From the NCBI GenBank assembly GCA_965153455.1, contig OZ234504.1, positions 806,001 to 870,000 of the forward strand: a stretch of DNA of 64,000 nt, read 5' to 3'. This document shows positions 12,250 through 23,885 of the stretch, piece after piece. Position numbers and translations under genes: made by a program. Positions within the stretch are counted from its first letter, which is position 1; each line of letters opens with the position of its first letter. The notes under the pieces are model-generated. The model did no database searches and had not been told where the DNA came from. It saw only the letters and a program-made list of their open reading frames with translations. Source of the stretch: Sphagnum compactum. Its lineage: Eukaryota; Bryophyta; Sphagnopsida; Sphagnales.

Positions 12250-15200
12250 TTTATTTTTCCTAAATTATGAATGGCATCTTTTGATAGGATTGACTTCAAG
12301 TTAACAAGAACAAATCCTCGAGAACTTTGGGTTGGCCTTTGTATTCTGCACCCCATGCCTCCTCATTGCACAGATTCAAAAGCTTGGCTCTTGTTGAGTA
12401 CAAGAAGAGTGCAAAAGAAAAGAAAAAAACACAACACATTGAAGCAAAACACACATTCAATTTGTGAACTTTAGCCTCTACTTCTACAAACATTAGTCAC
12501 ACTATTCCAAGTTCCAGTCTGCAACCCACTTCCCTTCATTCATTTGCAACACTTGAATCTAATATGTCTTCAAAGAAGTCAGGCCTTATGAACTCTGCAT
12601 GTCATGATACTAGCTACTATACTTTTGGATCAGCCTAACAATTTTGATTTTGTGTACATTTCTTTGCTCCACTTCAGCCTTACATCCCATATAAGACTGA
12701 AGTTGAATCAAAGATGTGTACACAGTTAGTTTTGGTGTTTGAGCAAATTTCATCAACCAAAGACACAATTTACAAGCTTGATTGAATATGAAATTTGGGA
12801 CACAATTTGAGAGTTACTAATGTAGCATTTATAGACTGCCACCTTTAAAATAGCACTCCACATATCCAAGTAAAACATATGTATTTCATCAACTTCATAG
12901 TATTTCCATAAAAATGTAGCAAACAAGTTTATTTACTCATCAACAATTGAATACAAAATGCTTCCAAAATGTCATTTGGATAGCACTCTGAATCCATATA
13001 TATGATGATCTTGTGTATGTCAATTTCACCCACAACATTGTTTCAAAAACAATGTGTAAAAATGGCTGCTACATGTGTATTACCCCAGAAGAAAAATGAA
13101 CATGGATGAAAATATTTGGCCCATGAAAATGAACCAACATGGATTAGATTAAAGAGAGCCAAAGAAGAATTTTAGTGTTCCAAAATCAAACAAACTCATT
13201 CCATCTTGTTGATTTAAGTACTCAATTTCATAAGTTTTGCTCATTCAAGCCCTGAATTTCTCATCAATTCAATATATACCTAAAGAATTTGACACATCTA
13301 AACTCTGCATATACATGTGTCTATGTTGTATAACCAAAAAAGAAATGACATTCCAATGTACTTATCTTGGTAGAAACTCAATGAATCACATACAATCTTG
13401 TGGTGGCTGATATAAGTTGAAGTTCATTGAGGTGTTACCATAAGCATAGTTAAATTTGGTGGAATTGCTAATAAATGCAACTAATGTGTAGAGCAGATAG
13501 TTTTGGAATACTCCACAGAAAAGTTAAATATTGCTCTTGAAATTCAATGTAGTCCATACATTCAATTTCAGTTACTTTCCTCAAATGTTTTTTTGTAGAA
13601 GCTTCTTGAAGAACACTTACTTCAAACCACTAGATATCACTAATGCTATTCAAATTTGGGCTTCAGCAAAAAAAACACGGGTAGAGATGCTGTAGAGATG
13701 GAAGATGTAAAAGGGTAATGTGGAGTGTTTATGCATATGAAAAACAGGCAATGTGGAGTGCTTACAATCCCTGTTTCTTTTTGTTCTTGTGTATCCAAGT
13801 AATGTTACAAGATGCTGTTGAATCTGTTGTCTGCTTTCAGCAGCAACATGCAGCCTCTTAAAGCAGCACTCCAAAGAAATTTCATAGTGTATTTGGAGGG
13901 CACCTTATATCTTGGACAAGTAACCTGTCTAAGATCCATCCCATTCTTAAAGAGTAGGCCTAAGAACCCTTCCCCTCTTATGCATCCTAATCTACATATG
14001 TTTAGGTTAGGTTCATGAGAACATTTGCTTTACAATGAGTATGACCCCATGATTTTGGGACATTCCCAAAATGTGGTGTTAGACTCTGCTGACACCTCAT
14101 CATAGGACCATTATTTTGGCACTGGCCCTGTCTGTGTATTTAGAATCAGTGAATGGAGGAATTCCGTGTTTTTGTATTCCCATGCCCAGCAAATTTACTC
14201 CAGGTCCTCCAAATTCTAAACTCTTCAAGCTCCTAGAGTATTGCAATGGAGAAGGATTCAAGAAAACCATGTGACATTGAGGAAAGCTGGGAATGACTTT
14301 GTGTGTACATTTTAGCTTTGCTGGAACTGTGATCATTCTGCATCCGTCTCTTGCAAAGCTCAAAGTTCTCAAATTTAAGACCTGCTCTTCCATGTTTCCA
14401 GCAGCCTGGGTTGTTCACCAAAGAGTACTATGTCTCTCACTACTTCTGTGAATTGCACATATAATTGTAATGCTCCGGACATGTAATGTCATGAAAAAGC
14501 TCTGCAGCTTTGTTGGAAGCATCTACATACACATTACATTTTCACCTCATCTTGTGAACCCTCAGCATTACTACTTCATCCAAGACAAGATTTTACCTGA
14601 CATGTTGCATTCCTGTCGAAAGATTATGTTTAAGGTCTTGAAAGTTATTTCATCCCCATCTCAGGAAATCTGTTTTGAAGATCCATCCAGGTGATTGTGT
14701 GTCATTCTACAAGCTGCAGGCTGAACACATCTTTGACTTATTCATGCTTGATTTGTAACAGAAGAGACCTGCATTTTTGCTCACAACACAATTCACACAT
14801 CTGATGTAAACAGTTATCCATACATCATCTGTTCACTCTCCGAAGTATTGGTTCTGAATTGCTTTTTCTGCAACATCAAGGAGTCAGCTTATACTCAATG
14901 GATCAGAAGGGGCACTACTGCTGTATCTCACTGTTATCTAGCTGGTGCTTAGAATCTTACACAAATTTTGGATGAAACCTCGGTGATTCCCAAATGTGAG
15001 AGAGTTCACGACAGCTGCATGCCCCAATATGCCCAGTATTGTATCACATAGCTTTCATGTGCAGGTTTTCATTGATACTTTACAATGTGCACATCTATCT
15101 GAATCCCAGAGCCTGATACCTTGTGGGTGATCAAAATCCAAGTTGTTTGCATTGTCTCCCCTAAAGCTTGTAAAGTTTTCTGACATTGCAAACATCTCTG

Positions 15201-15516
15201 ATTTGGGTATTATCTATGTATGAGTCCTAAACCCCTACATCTATATCTCACTGATTGCCCAATACATGATAGGATGCACAATTAAATGGAAGCAGTTGCT
15301 GTGAGGTTGAAGAGCCACCTGATCTTCACATGAGTTCTTCTTGGAAGAATATTCCTTCCAAATGGAATGCTGAGAGGAAACCAACCCTAATTGTGCGCTG
15401 TGAAATATGAAGCTGGTCCTGCACCACTACTACATTCTACTTGCTTTTATAATCCTTTTACAATGTGTACTCCAGTCTTCAGGTTCAGCCCTGCACAAAA
15501 CTTCTGTACTCTGAGA
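12250..15516. other. Intergenic region with duplication copy 2
   Basis: GC is slightly above the left flank. At 14393-14100 (minus) a 97-codon frame opens with MEEQVLNLRTLSFARDGC, which faintly resembles leucine-rich-repeat wording, but no repeat register could be confirmed. 15105-15516 is presumed 3' flank of the 15.5-kb gene. Confidence 0.4.
14617..15105. repeat. Direct duplication, copy 2
   Basis: Same orientation as copy 1, about 3.5 kb away, with many substitutions, so the duplication is not recent. On the minus strand both copies keep a short shared peptide-like stretch (GWIF.T.F.RWG), so the source may have been coding, but no family is recognised. Confidence 0.9.
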
Positions 15517-17199
15517 TCATTTCCTACTGTCTTCACTTTCTGTTTTCCTGGCTCCAAAAAGCTCTGCACTCCTTCCAAAGATGCGAGCTCTGCTTTCATA
15601 ATCAGCAGCTGACCTTCCTCCATCTGCTTGCAGTATTTCTGCAAGTAAGGAACCTTCATCACTCTCACTCTCACTCCATCCATATTTCTGCTTATGAGCC
15701 TCATCTTCTTCTGAGGTCCCTTGATCAGTTGCAGATAGCTGTATATTTGAGGCAGTGATAGCTTCAGACTTCTTATCTGCAACTCCATGGGAAAAGACTC
15801 TCCAATCCCTGCCACCTCCGGACGTACTGTGAATTGAATCCCTTGCCGCTGAGAAGGTAGCTTGTTCCCTTTCAGTGATGGGTACAACAGAAGATTGAAG
15901 GGTTTCTGACGACAGTTTCTGACTGCCCTCCAAGCTGGAGGCATCAGATGGAGAAGCTGATGATGTTCCAGCCATTGATCCTGCGGCTTCTTCTACAGAT
16001 TGATCTTTGTCTCCGAGCGATGATTTCAAAACTTCTTGAGCTCCTCCCCCTTGGGTGCCTTGAAGACTTTCTCTCGATTGCTCGACTCCAGCAGCATCAG
16101 ATTGGCCTCCGTGAGTCTCCTGACGTGTATGAAGAGTGTCGTCTGAGCCCAAATCGACTCCAGGAGAGAATGGGCTGGGCTCACCTTCAGGCAATGGAGA
16201 AGGAGCAGCTTCTCTGGCCATTTCTGGCATATTCTTTGCTTCTGACTCCACAACATGATCGATTACTTCGTTCACATCATAACTCTGCTCGTAACCAAAC
16301 ACACAAACACACATAACCCCACAGGACTTGAGAATGCATTACATGTCCTCTCAGGCAAATGCCAGTGCTTACAAAAGGGGGGAAGGTTTGCAGAACGCAT
16401 AAGAATCCTACTATCTCCCTGCTGGATCTGTTCCCTCCTGTCTGACTCCTCAAAATGCCAGGAACATTGAGAGTACAGAGCTTTCCCTTCCCCGAGAACT
16501 AAAACTTCCGTCGTCAAATCGATAGTATCTCTTGGCCTCACTAATACTACTGTCTTTGTTGAGGATTGGAGACTTTCAAGGAACTGAAATCCAAAAACTT
16601 GCAGACAAAATTTTCTCGCCAAACCTTTAGAAACCGAGGACAGTAACAGTCAATTCCCAATTGCCGATTGGCAACGTGACAGTACGCACCCTAGAGATCT
16701 CTATTCTCTTCCTATCTCCCCCACACAAGTACCACTTCAAAAACGTACAGAAGTCGGTAACGAATCTCACCTTTGACCTGGAGGCCTCCTCCTCAGCACC
16801 ATTAGTCGCATATATCCTGGTGAGCAGATTCTGCACCTTGAACGACATCCACAAACTCGCTGGTGGACCATGATTCCTTGCAAATGAGGCAGTCCGAGCC
16901 GAATCTCCGATGCTCTTGCTTCCAATGCAGGTACGACCTCGTGAGCATCCCACCGTAGAGCTCGACAAATTGGTCGCCTGCTTTCCAAAACTGATAACTC
17001 GGACATTTCCAGCAAGTCTGGAAAACGATGGAGCCGCCTCAACAAGACCACGCTGGCGCTGCACTGCAACGAACTGGCTGCTACTCCCTCCAAATCCACC
17101 ACCAGCTAATTTCATTACCACATGAGCATCCATCGTGCAAACCGCACAGATAATGTTCCAAAAATTCCCTGCAAATCGCGCAGCCCACTCCACTCCCAC
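15517..17199 (-). CDS. Uncharacterised protein with basic Ser-rich N-terminus, two exons
   Basis: Not recognised. Exon 1 runs from ATG 17199, or more likely ATG 17133, to 16771 (donor AAG/GTGAGA). Exon 2 runs from 16284 (acceptor GAGCAG) to the stop at 15517. Both junctions are phase 0. The protein is 376 aa from the second Met or 398 aa from the first. From the second Met, the first ~110 residues are rich in Ser, Arg, Gly and Ala with few acidic residues, which would fit an organelle transit peptide (inference). The rest is acidic, Ser/Glu/Gly-rich and probably disordered, ending SEDSRK. No membrane segment or known catalytic motif is visible. Codon use and GC content (about 50%) are far above the flanks, and GC-rich sequence upstream to about 17480 looks like the promoter and 5' UTR. 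An extra small exon inside the intron cannot be excluded. Confidence 0.65.
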
Positions 17200-17500
17200 G
17201 CCTCAACCCTGGTGTAATACCGAGATTCACCCAAGCTCCGGATCTATAACATCCGGAGGAGCAGAGACTACGTACCAGTGCGGTTTCCTTTTCAGCTGTG
17301 CAGGGCGACAAGCGGCTCCACCGTGAGCAGCGCAAGTGCCACGCCGCAGAGTGGTTGCGCCCGGGAGGCGGACAAGTGTCGCAGGCGACATGCAAGACTG
17401 AGGGTGGTGACAGACCTCCGGACTACCGGTAATGTCCCAGCCGGTTTTGGGTTTACACCGGGCCGGGCAGCCAAAAAACTTTTGTGCCTTGAAACAGAAG
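17200..17500 (-). promoter_or_regulatory. GC-rich island upstream of the 15.5-17.2 kb gene
   Basis: About 300 bases rich in CpG (for example GCCACGCCGC and CGGGCCGGGC) end abruptly at about 17500, where AT-rich intergenic DNA begins. The position just upstream of the first exon fits a promoter plus 5' UTR. No TATA box could be fixed. Confidence 0.4.
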
Positions 17501-20500
17501 TTGGATATCTTTTCTTTATTGAAATATACACATTATCATAATTACAACGAAAAATGCTTTTGTATTTTGACTTTCAAAACGTGTAAAAATACCATAACTG
17601 CTACATTTTGCTTTTGAAATATTTGGAAACATCATTATATTTCATGGCTATCATCATCACATTGATGAATGTGAATTGATTTTCGACGTGGTGTAAGTAA
17701 TGGACATTGACTTTGTTTGATTTTGCTTGAAGTAATATCTTGAGAAATTAAATTCTTTTATGTTTTAATACATTTTTCCATTAGTATGAGGAACATTATT
17801 TTGCATCTTTTGAATAGACCTTTGTGTTAAGGGACGATAGTTAGTATCACTGCTAGATGATAGTATCATCAAATGACAAAATCATTTTAAAGTGAAAATG
17901 TTTAGTGACAATAATATTGTTAGAGTACTAAACTATTTTCACATGGTAAAATAATAACTATGAGAATTAATTTAATAGAAAATTATTTATTATTTTAGTT
18001 GACTTTTTAATATATTTTAATAATGGTTTAATTATTAATCATAAAGATTTATTTATCATCTTTTATTTATTAAAAAATAAGTTATCTAGATTAATTAGTC
18101 TAAATAGAAAGTGGATAAAAAATGAATGGTTTTTTAAAAGTAGGATTTATAAAAGATTTATGGGGAAGTTAAGTGTGAAATTATTTTACAAAAGTAATTA
18201 TAATTTTTTTAAATCACATTTTATTTTTATTTTCATATCAATATGAATGTTAAGTTTGAAAGTGCAATTGAGAGATTATTGTGAAGAAGTCAAAAGGTCG
18301 TAAAGAAAAAAAGAAAACGATAGGATTTTTAAATACGATAAAATAAGGCATGTTCATATTCAAGCGCCAATGGAGCAACCTTCAAAGTGGGAGCCATGTG
18401 GGATAAGGTACAAACCATTGTTCAAGAGATGATATTTCAAGCTTTTGATTCAGGAAATGTAAATAATCAATTGAACATTCATAAGATTGAGTTTTATGGA
18501 ACTTCCAATTTGATCATGTTTAGGTTCCATTGACTTTCTCATTTAAAATTTTTATTCAAACATAATCACCATGCAATATTGATATTGAACCTAATAACAT
18601 TATAAGAGGAGCACAAATTTTTGAATCAATTTTATTACAAATACATCAACACCTAGACTTGAAGTTAAATTAATTTCAACTACAACTTTTTGCAAATAGT
18701 TTTGTGGCCAAAAGATGGGGCAACATAGGAATCAAGAGTTGTCTTTCTATTACTAGTGTTATTATCTAAGTTGATTACAACACTCAACCTTCCCTGCATT
18801 AGTCCGCACAACCCTTACTTCCAAAATCTAAAGCTTAGGTGAATCAAAACGTTTTGGAGTCACTCTCATTAAACATCAACTGATTACCTTATGACATTGC
18901 TACACCCCATACACTTTGAAGTCCCGAAAGTTTTCACAAGTAAAAAATCTCAACATTATTCGAAAACCTGAAGCATCAAAGATCAACAAGTTTTTATTCC
19001 AACCCCAAACAAATGAACTGTTACAAATCCTAAACCCAAAGTGCCAACCAAGGCACTCACTCCCTTAGATCCCAAGTCCCATCTCACTTGATACAATGCC
19101 ATAAAGGTGGTCGCTCACGAATCCTCTGAGTTTTGCATCATTTTCACCACTAGCCTATGACAAAAACTACGATGTAATGTAACAAAAAAGAAGGGTGTAA
19201 AAATAAGAATCTCTTGTGCAAGAGTAACTCATAGTAGAAACACAACTCTTGGAAATCTAAACACCATTAATTCCAACAAATTACATTACCAAGGCTACAG
19301 ACTTGGTGCTACCAGAAATTCCATTGGTGTTATTGAACTGTCGGAACAAAGTTCAATGTTCTATGTGTTAATTGCCAACTGGTACACACATGGTGATTGC
19401 TCCCTAACTTGTCATAATGGCAACAAACAGTTCGAACCATGTACAGAACCATACATTCAAAAGTCTAAAATCTACTAAGGTATAACTTGAGTCAGAACCC
19501 TTAGTGTTCGGTCAATCCACGTGAACTGCTAAGCTATCTCCAACAAATGCAACAATGCAAGGAAACATTAAGTTCCTTGTCTAATAAACCCTAATCTAAG
19601 AGACTCTTGAATTCAATGTTTGAACCCAAGTACTAGTGACATATACCAAGTTGATTTAAAATCATTCAAGAAAAACAAATTTTTGTGCAAATTTGGACTA
19701 CAAATATGTTTCAATTAACTTCCCACTTTTGTTCTCATTTCTCTCATTCTGCCCAACCCAAGGACACCCCAATTGAGGCTTCTAGTCTTCAGTCAGATAC
19801 CTAACCTACGACATGGATTAAAGAGAAATTCAGCAAATATCTATAGTACCCAATTCAAATGCACATTGATTCTCTACATGCCCCTTTCTCTATAGCGCGG
19901 ATTTCCTCCTTTTTGTCATCAATCCTCAGCATCAACCCTTTATAAAAACCATTCCTATCGAAAATACATTACTTGCCATAATGTAATCACTAGCGTAGCG
20001 AAAATCAAATACAACAACTACCAATCACAATAAATAAAATCTACCATCTCCTAAATGATCATGAAAGAAGAAAAACCTACTGGCATTGCTTTTGAATTCC
20101 CCTTTTTATCCTGCTTTTCACTGTCCAAATCTCCAAGCTTCCACTCAATGCCACACCTTCCTCAACCATTCGTAGCTCAGTGACGATCAATTCTACATAA
20201 TACACAAACAAACAAAACTTCCTACCCATCCTCACAAGCTTTCTTGAAATAGTTATTGTTGCAACTATCTTAACTAAACAAATAGTGACAGAATAATTTT
20301 CGCCATTAACATGTAGAAAGTTGATGGCCACTAAAAACTAAAATTAAAACCCTAAAAACTTATTATGTTCACATGAGAAAATTATCCAATTCACTTCTTG
20401 TCAGGTCACAGTAATATGTTGTCTTTCTAACACAGCAAAATTGTGGAGAATAGACCTATTACATATAGAACATTCTTCTTTAGATGCATTCTAAACACAG

Positions 20501-22900
20501 ATCACTTCTTACACATAAAATTATTCTAATAGAAAATACTTAACTTTTCCTTTTATGTTCAATTCCCCAACCTATTGATTTGGCCTCCTTCAAATAGTAG
20601 TAACTTCCAATCCGCCTATAATCGAGCCATCCAATTGGAATTGATCATTCACAATCTACCATGAAAAGCAAAAAATAGATATGATGAGTTTGTTATTCCT
20701 TTCCAAAACAAGAAAGTAGAATGCCGATTTCTTCTTCTTTTACCTACAATTCATAACACACACAAAAAACAAACAACACAGTATTTTGAGCAAAGCATGA
20801 ACATCGTGCTCATGAATAGTCACAAAAAACCATAAACTGTCGATTTAGAATAGAAAGTTGTTAACCTTTTCACTTCAAGATTTCTTTTAAATCATAGTTT
20901 ATTATTTGATGTAAAATATAGAAATTCTTGATGTTTTTAAAAAAAATTCTTTATTGTTTAATTAAAGCATCCAAACCACTAAACAATGATAAAAAAGACA
21001 AAAAAAAATAATAAAGATGGAAGATGTTGATAGCAACTTCATGAAGGTCATTAATCCTCTAGTTTGGTTCATAGTAAAATTACCAAGGATAGGTTGGAAG
21101 GTAGTTACCTTCTTGCCTTCATTACGATTTAATGAAATTTTCACTTTGTTTTTGTTTTCATTCATTTTTTTTTGTTTTCTTGGAAGGTAAGGCTATCTTC
21201 TCCTTGGCAATCTTTTAAGATTATGTTTCTCTTATTTATTTTATTTTTTTCATCCAATAATTTTCATTAAGAATTATTCTAAGACTATTAGGTCCACAGT
21301 CATATTACAACAATCATGCAGAACACAACAACAAGACAACCGAAAAAAACACAACACCACAACAAACAGAAAAACAACAAGAATTATGGTGACAAAGAAA
21401 AACACCAAGACCATAATGATAAGGAGAAACACCAATCCTCACACTCATTATTCTTGATTTTCCTAAACTATATTAAATTTCCCATGTATCTTTAAAAGTG
21501 AATGATTATTTTCAAAACTTTGGCCGTTACCTTCTTCATCCATGCTAATGATGAAAGTAGATAGAGTCCATTAACCAACATATGATTGTTTGGTTTTAAA
21601 TTGCAAAGTAACGCTCATAGGCTCTCTTGTGTATGAAGGGGTTTTTTTTTCTCATTTGGACCACCTCGAACTCTAGAGGAGCATACGTTTCTCATTTTTT
21701 GCTTAGTTTGAGAGATTTAAAGAACTGTGGGTATGTGACCGGACAGGGAGTGACCGAACAGGGAGTCTTTTTGGTGGTTTCTGTAGTGTGAAAGCTATAT
21801 TCGTTTTAGGGTTTAAGAAATAAACCCGCCGTCAACTTTCTTCATGCAAACGGCAGGGTTTATCTTTTCTTTTTTGTTCGTTAGTGACGGTGAATTGGAA
21901 GGTTTTGTTGCTTGTGTGTTATGTGAAACAGGGTGACAGCTAGAGATGGATGGCCAAGCGCGATCTATGGATGCAAGAAAGGCAGGAAGAGCAGGAGGTT
22001 GGAGGAGGATAAGAGATGGGATTCGAAGGAGAAAGAGGCAGGTTGATAGGCATAATGAGGGCAATTTTTGGTAGTAAGAGAGGAGCTTCCAGGATAGTTA
22101 GTTGCTGGGTTTTTTTTCTTCCACTGCGCTAGTAACTATAAGATGGCCGGCTCTATGTTTCGGTTAGAATTAGGACTAATCAAGGGTTGATGCTGAAGGC
22201 TAATGACGCTTAAAGGTGGTCTGAGCTGTAGAATCGAATGCATATAGAAATTGCATCTGTAGAAGTTTTGGGGGGGGGGAGACCTTGTTTCGATTGTTCA
22301 GTGGGTAGTTCATAACACTTGAATAGGAGCCAGAAACCTCTTTGTGGGTATCCTTGGGATTGGGCAGAATGTGATTGAGACAGAGAAGTAGGATGGAAGA
22401 TTACAACAAACATTCATAGATCCATGTCTTTCATAGAATTTTGTTCCCTTCTTGAATAGTTGTAAGCCAACTTGGTGCACCTGGTTCAGTTGTTGAGTGG
22501 AGCCCAGAAGTTGATCCGTGTTAAGCCCTAGTAGAAGCATTTGTGTTCATTGACCCAGGTAGAAAGGGAAAAGGGGGAGAAGGGAATTAGCAGCTCATCA
22601 CAGATCGAATGAACATTGAGAGCTCTGACTTCAAGCCAGACCCTACTAACATTTTGCACTAACAATACCAGAATGTCACTAGTTCCAGCAACAATCAAGG
22701 GACACTACTGTAGTAGACTTAGGATAGGCTGATGTGTGCATATTTTTGGGAACCAGCAAAGATGGAGGGTTAGGAGTTGTGGGACCTCATAATAGGACTG
22801 CTGTAATACTGCCTGCTTAACAGGAGAGGAATTACTGAGATTCTAACAGAGTGGATTTATGAGAGAAGTATAGGTTTTGTGGACTCTTTCTTTTTGGTTA
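17500..22900. other. Long intergenic region
   Basis: 17500-18300 is strongly AT-rich. 18700-20080 is AC-rich with no coding frame. 21700-22600 rises in GC and carries a G9 run near 22267. A minus frame at 20331-20077 (84 codons) ends in a plausible EEGVALSGSLEIW stretch but has no splice partners I could place. No gene is supported. Confidence 0.5.
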
Positions 22901-23885
22901 CAGGCTACACTTTATCTTCAGACCCCGTAAAGAAAAGGGCTGGACTGAGTGAGAGTGAGTTTCCTGATACATTAAGTGTTCAGTCACCGGCCACACTACC
23001 CTAATGCAGTGACCGACGAGTACTACGCTGGAATCGTCGGACAGTGGAAACACTCGTCGAAGTAAACCCGGTAACCGCTGGTCTTGAGATAGTCCGTGCG
23101 CCTTGGAGAGGGAGACTACGCGTTGGTGTGTGTGTGCAGGCTTGGTCTGCTCCCTTGTGGAGATTGTGTGCGCTGCAGCTCTCGGATATGCTTTCAAATG
23201 CAGCGTAAGTGAAGTGAAACTTATCTCCTTTTTGGATTTGTGTGGGTTTTTGTTATGGCCCTGTCATAGTTTCTTGTTTCTTGACTTGGAAACGCGTGAT
23301 TGCATGCAGTACAACAGGCAGAGTATTATGGTCTGTCTGCTGTAACCCCATCCATCTCTAAGCTACCAACGAGTTGTTGGAATTACTGATTACTTCCATG
23401 TCCTTTATCTCGTTTATGTCTTGATGACTGGATCGCATTCAAGTGCGAAATTCACGTAGAACGAGAACCCGACGACAAAGTTTTGGGGAAACTACGTAGT
23501 CCAAGATACCGACCGCCAGGCTCGTTAGCAGAAGAAGCGCGTTTGGAAGACAATTGTTGGACACACTTGGAGCTTGGTGCATGTGTCTTCGCAACGGAGA
23601 TGGAAATATCTGTTGAAGTTCATTGTAAGTGCTTCCCGGCTGTTTCTTGACTAGTCTTGCAGGTTCTAATCTAATACAAAGTTCAAATAAGCGTTCTGCA
23701 GTGTTTTTTTGCATATGTTAAGGAAATGTTTCATCCTTTCCCATGCCTATTGTGGGAAGAGCGGAGGGATTCGATTTGTGTGTTGCATGACATCTTCTTC
23801 AGGCAAGTTGTGCCGTCTTCCTGCTTCAATGCGAGTAACGCCATTAATGTTCGCTTCTTGAATCCATGAAGAACAGAGTCCGATC
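22900..23885 (+). promoter_or_regulatory. Presumed promoter and 5' UTR region of HEI10
   Basis: GC rises to roughly 50% with several CpGs between 22970 and 23210, then falls again. A good donor (CAGC/GTAAGT) lies at 23205, and several AG acceptors (for example near 23802) precede the start codon, so a spliced 5' UTR is plausible. No conserved protein-coding exon was found upstream of ATG 23886. Confidence 0.35.

Noticed and set aside
14100-14421. Leucine-rich-repeat (resistance-gene-like) fragment
   Set aside because: One or two LRR-like phrases, but no repeat register and no NB-ARC motif.
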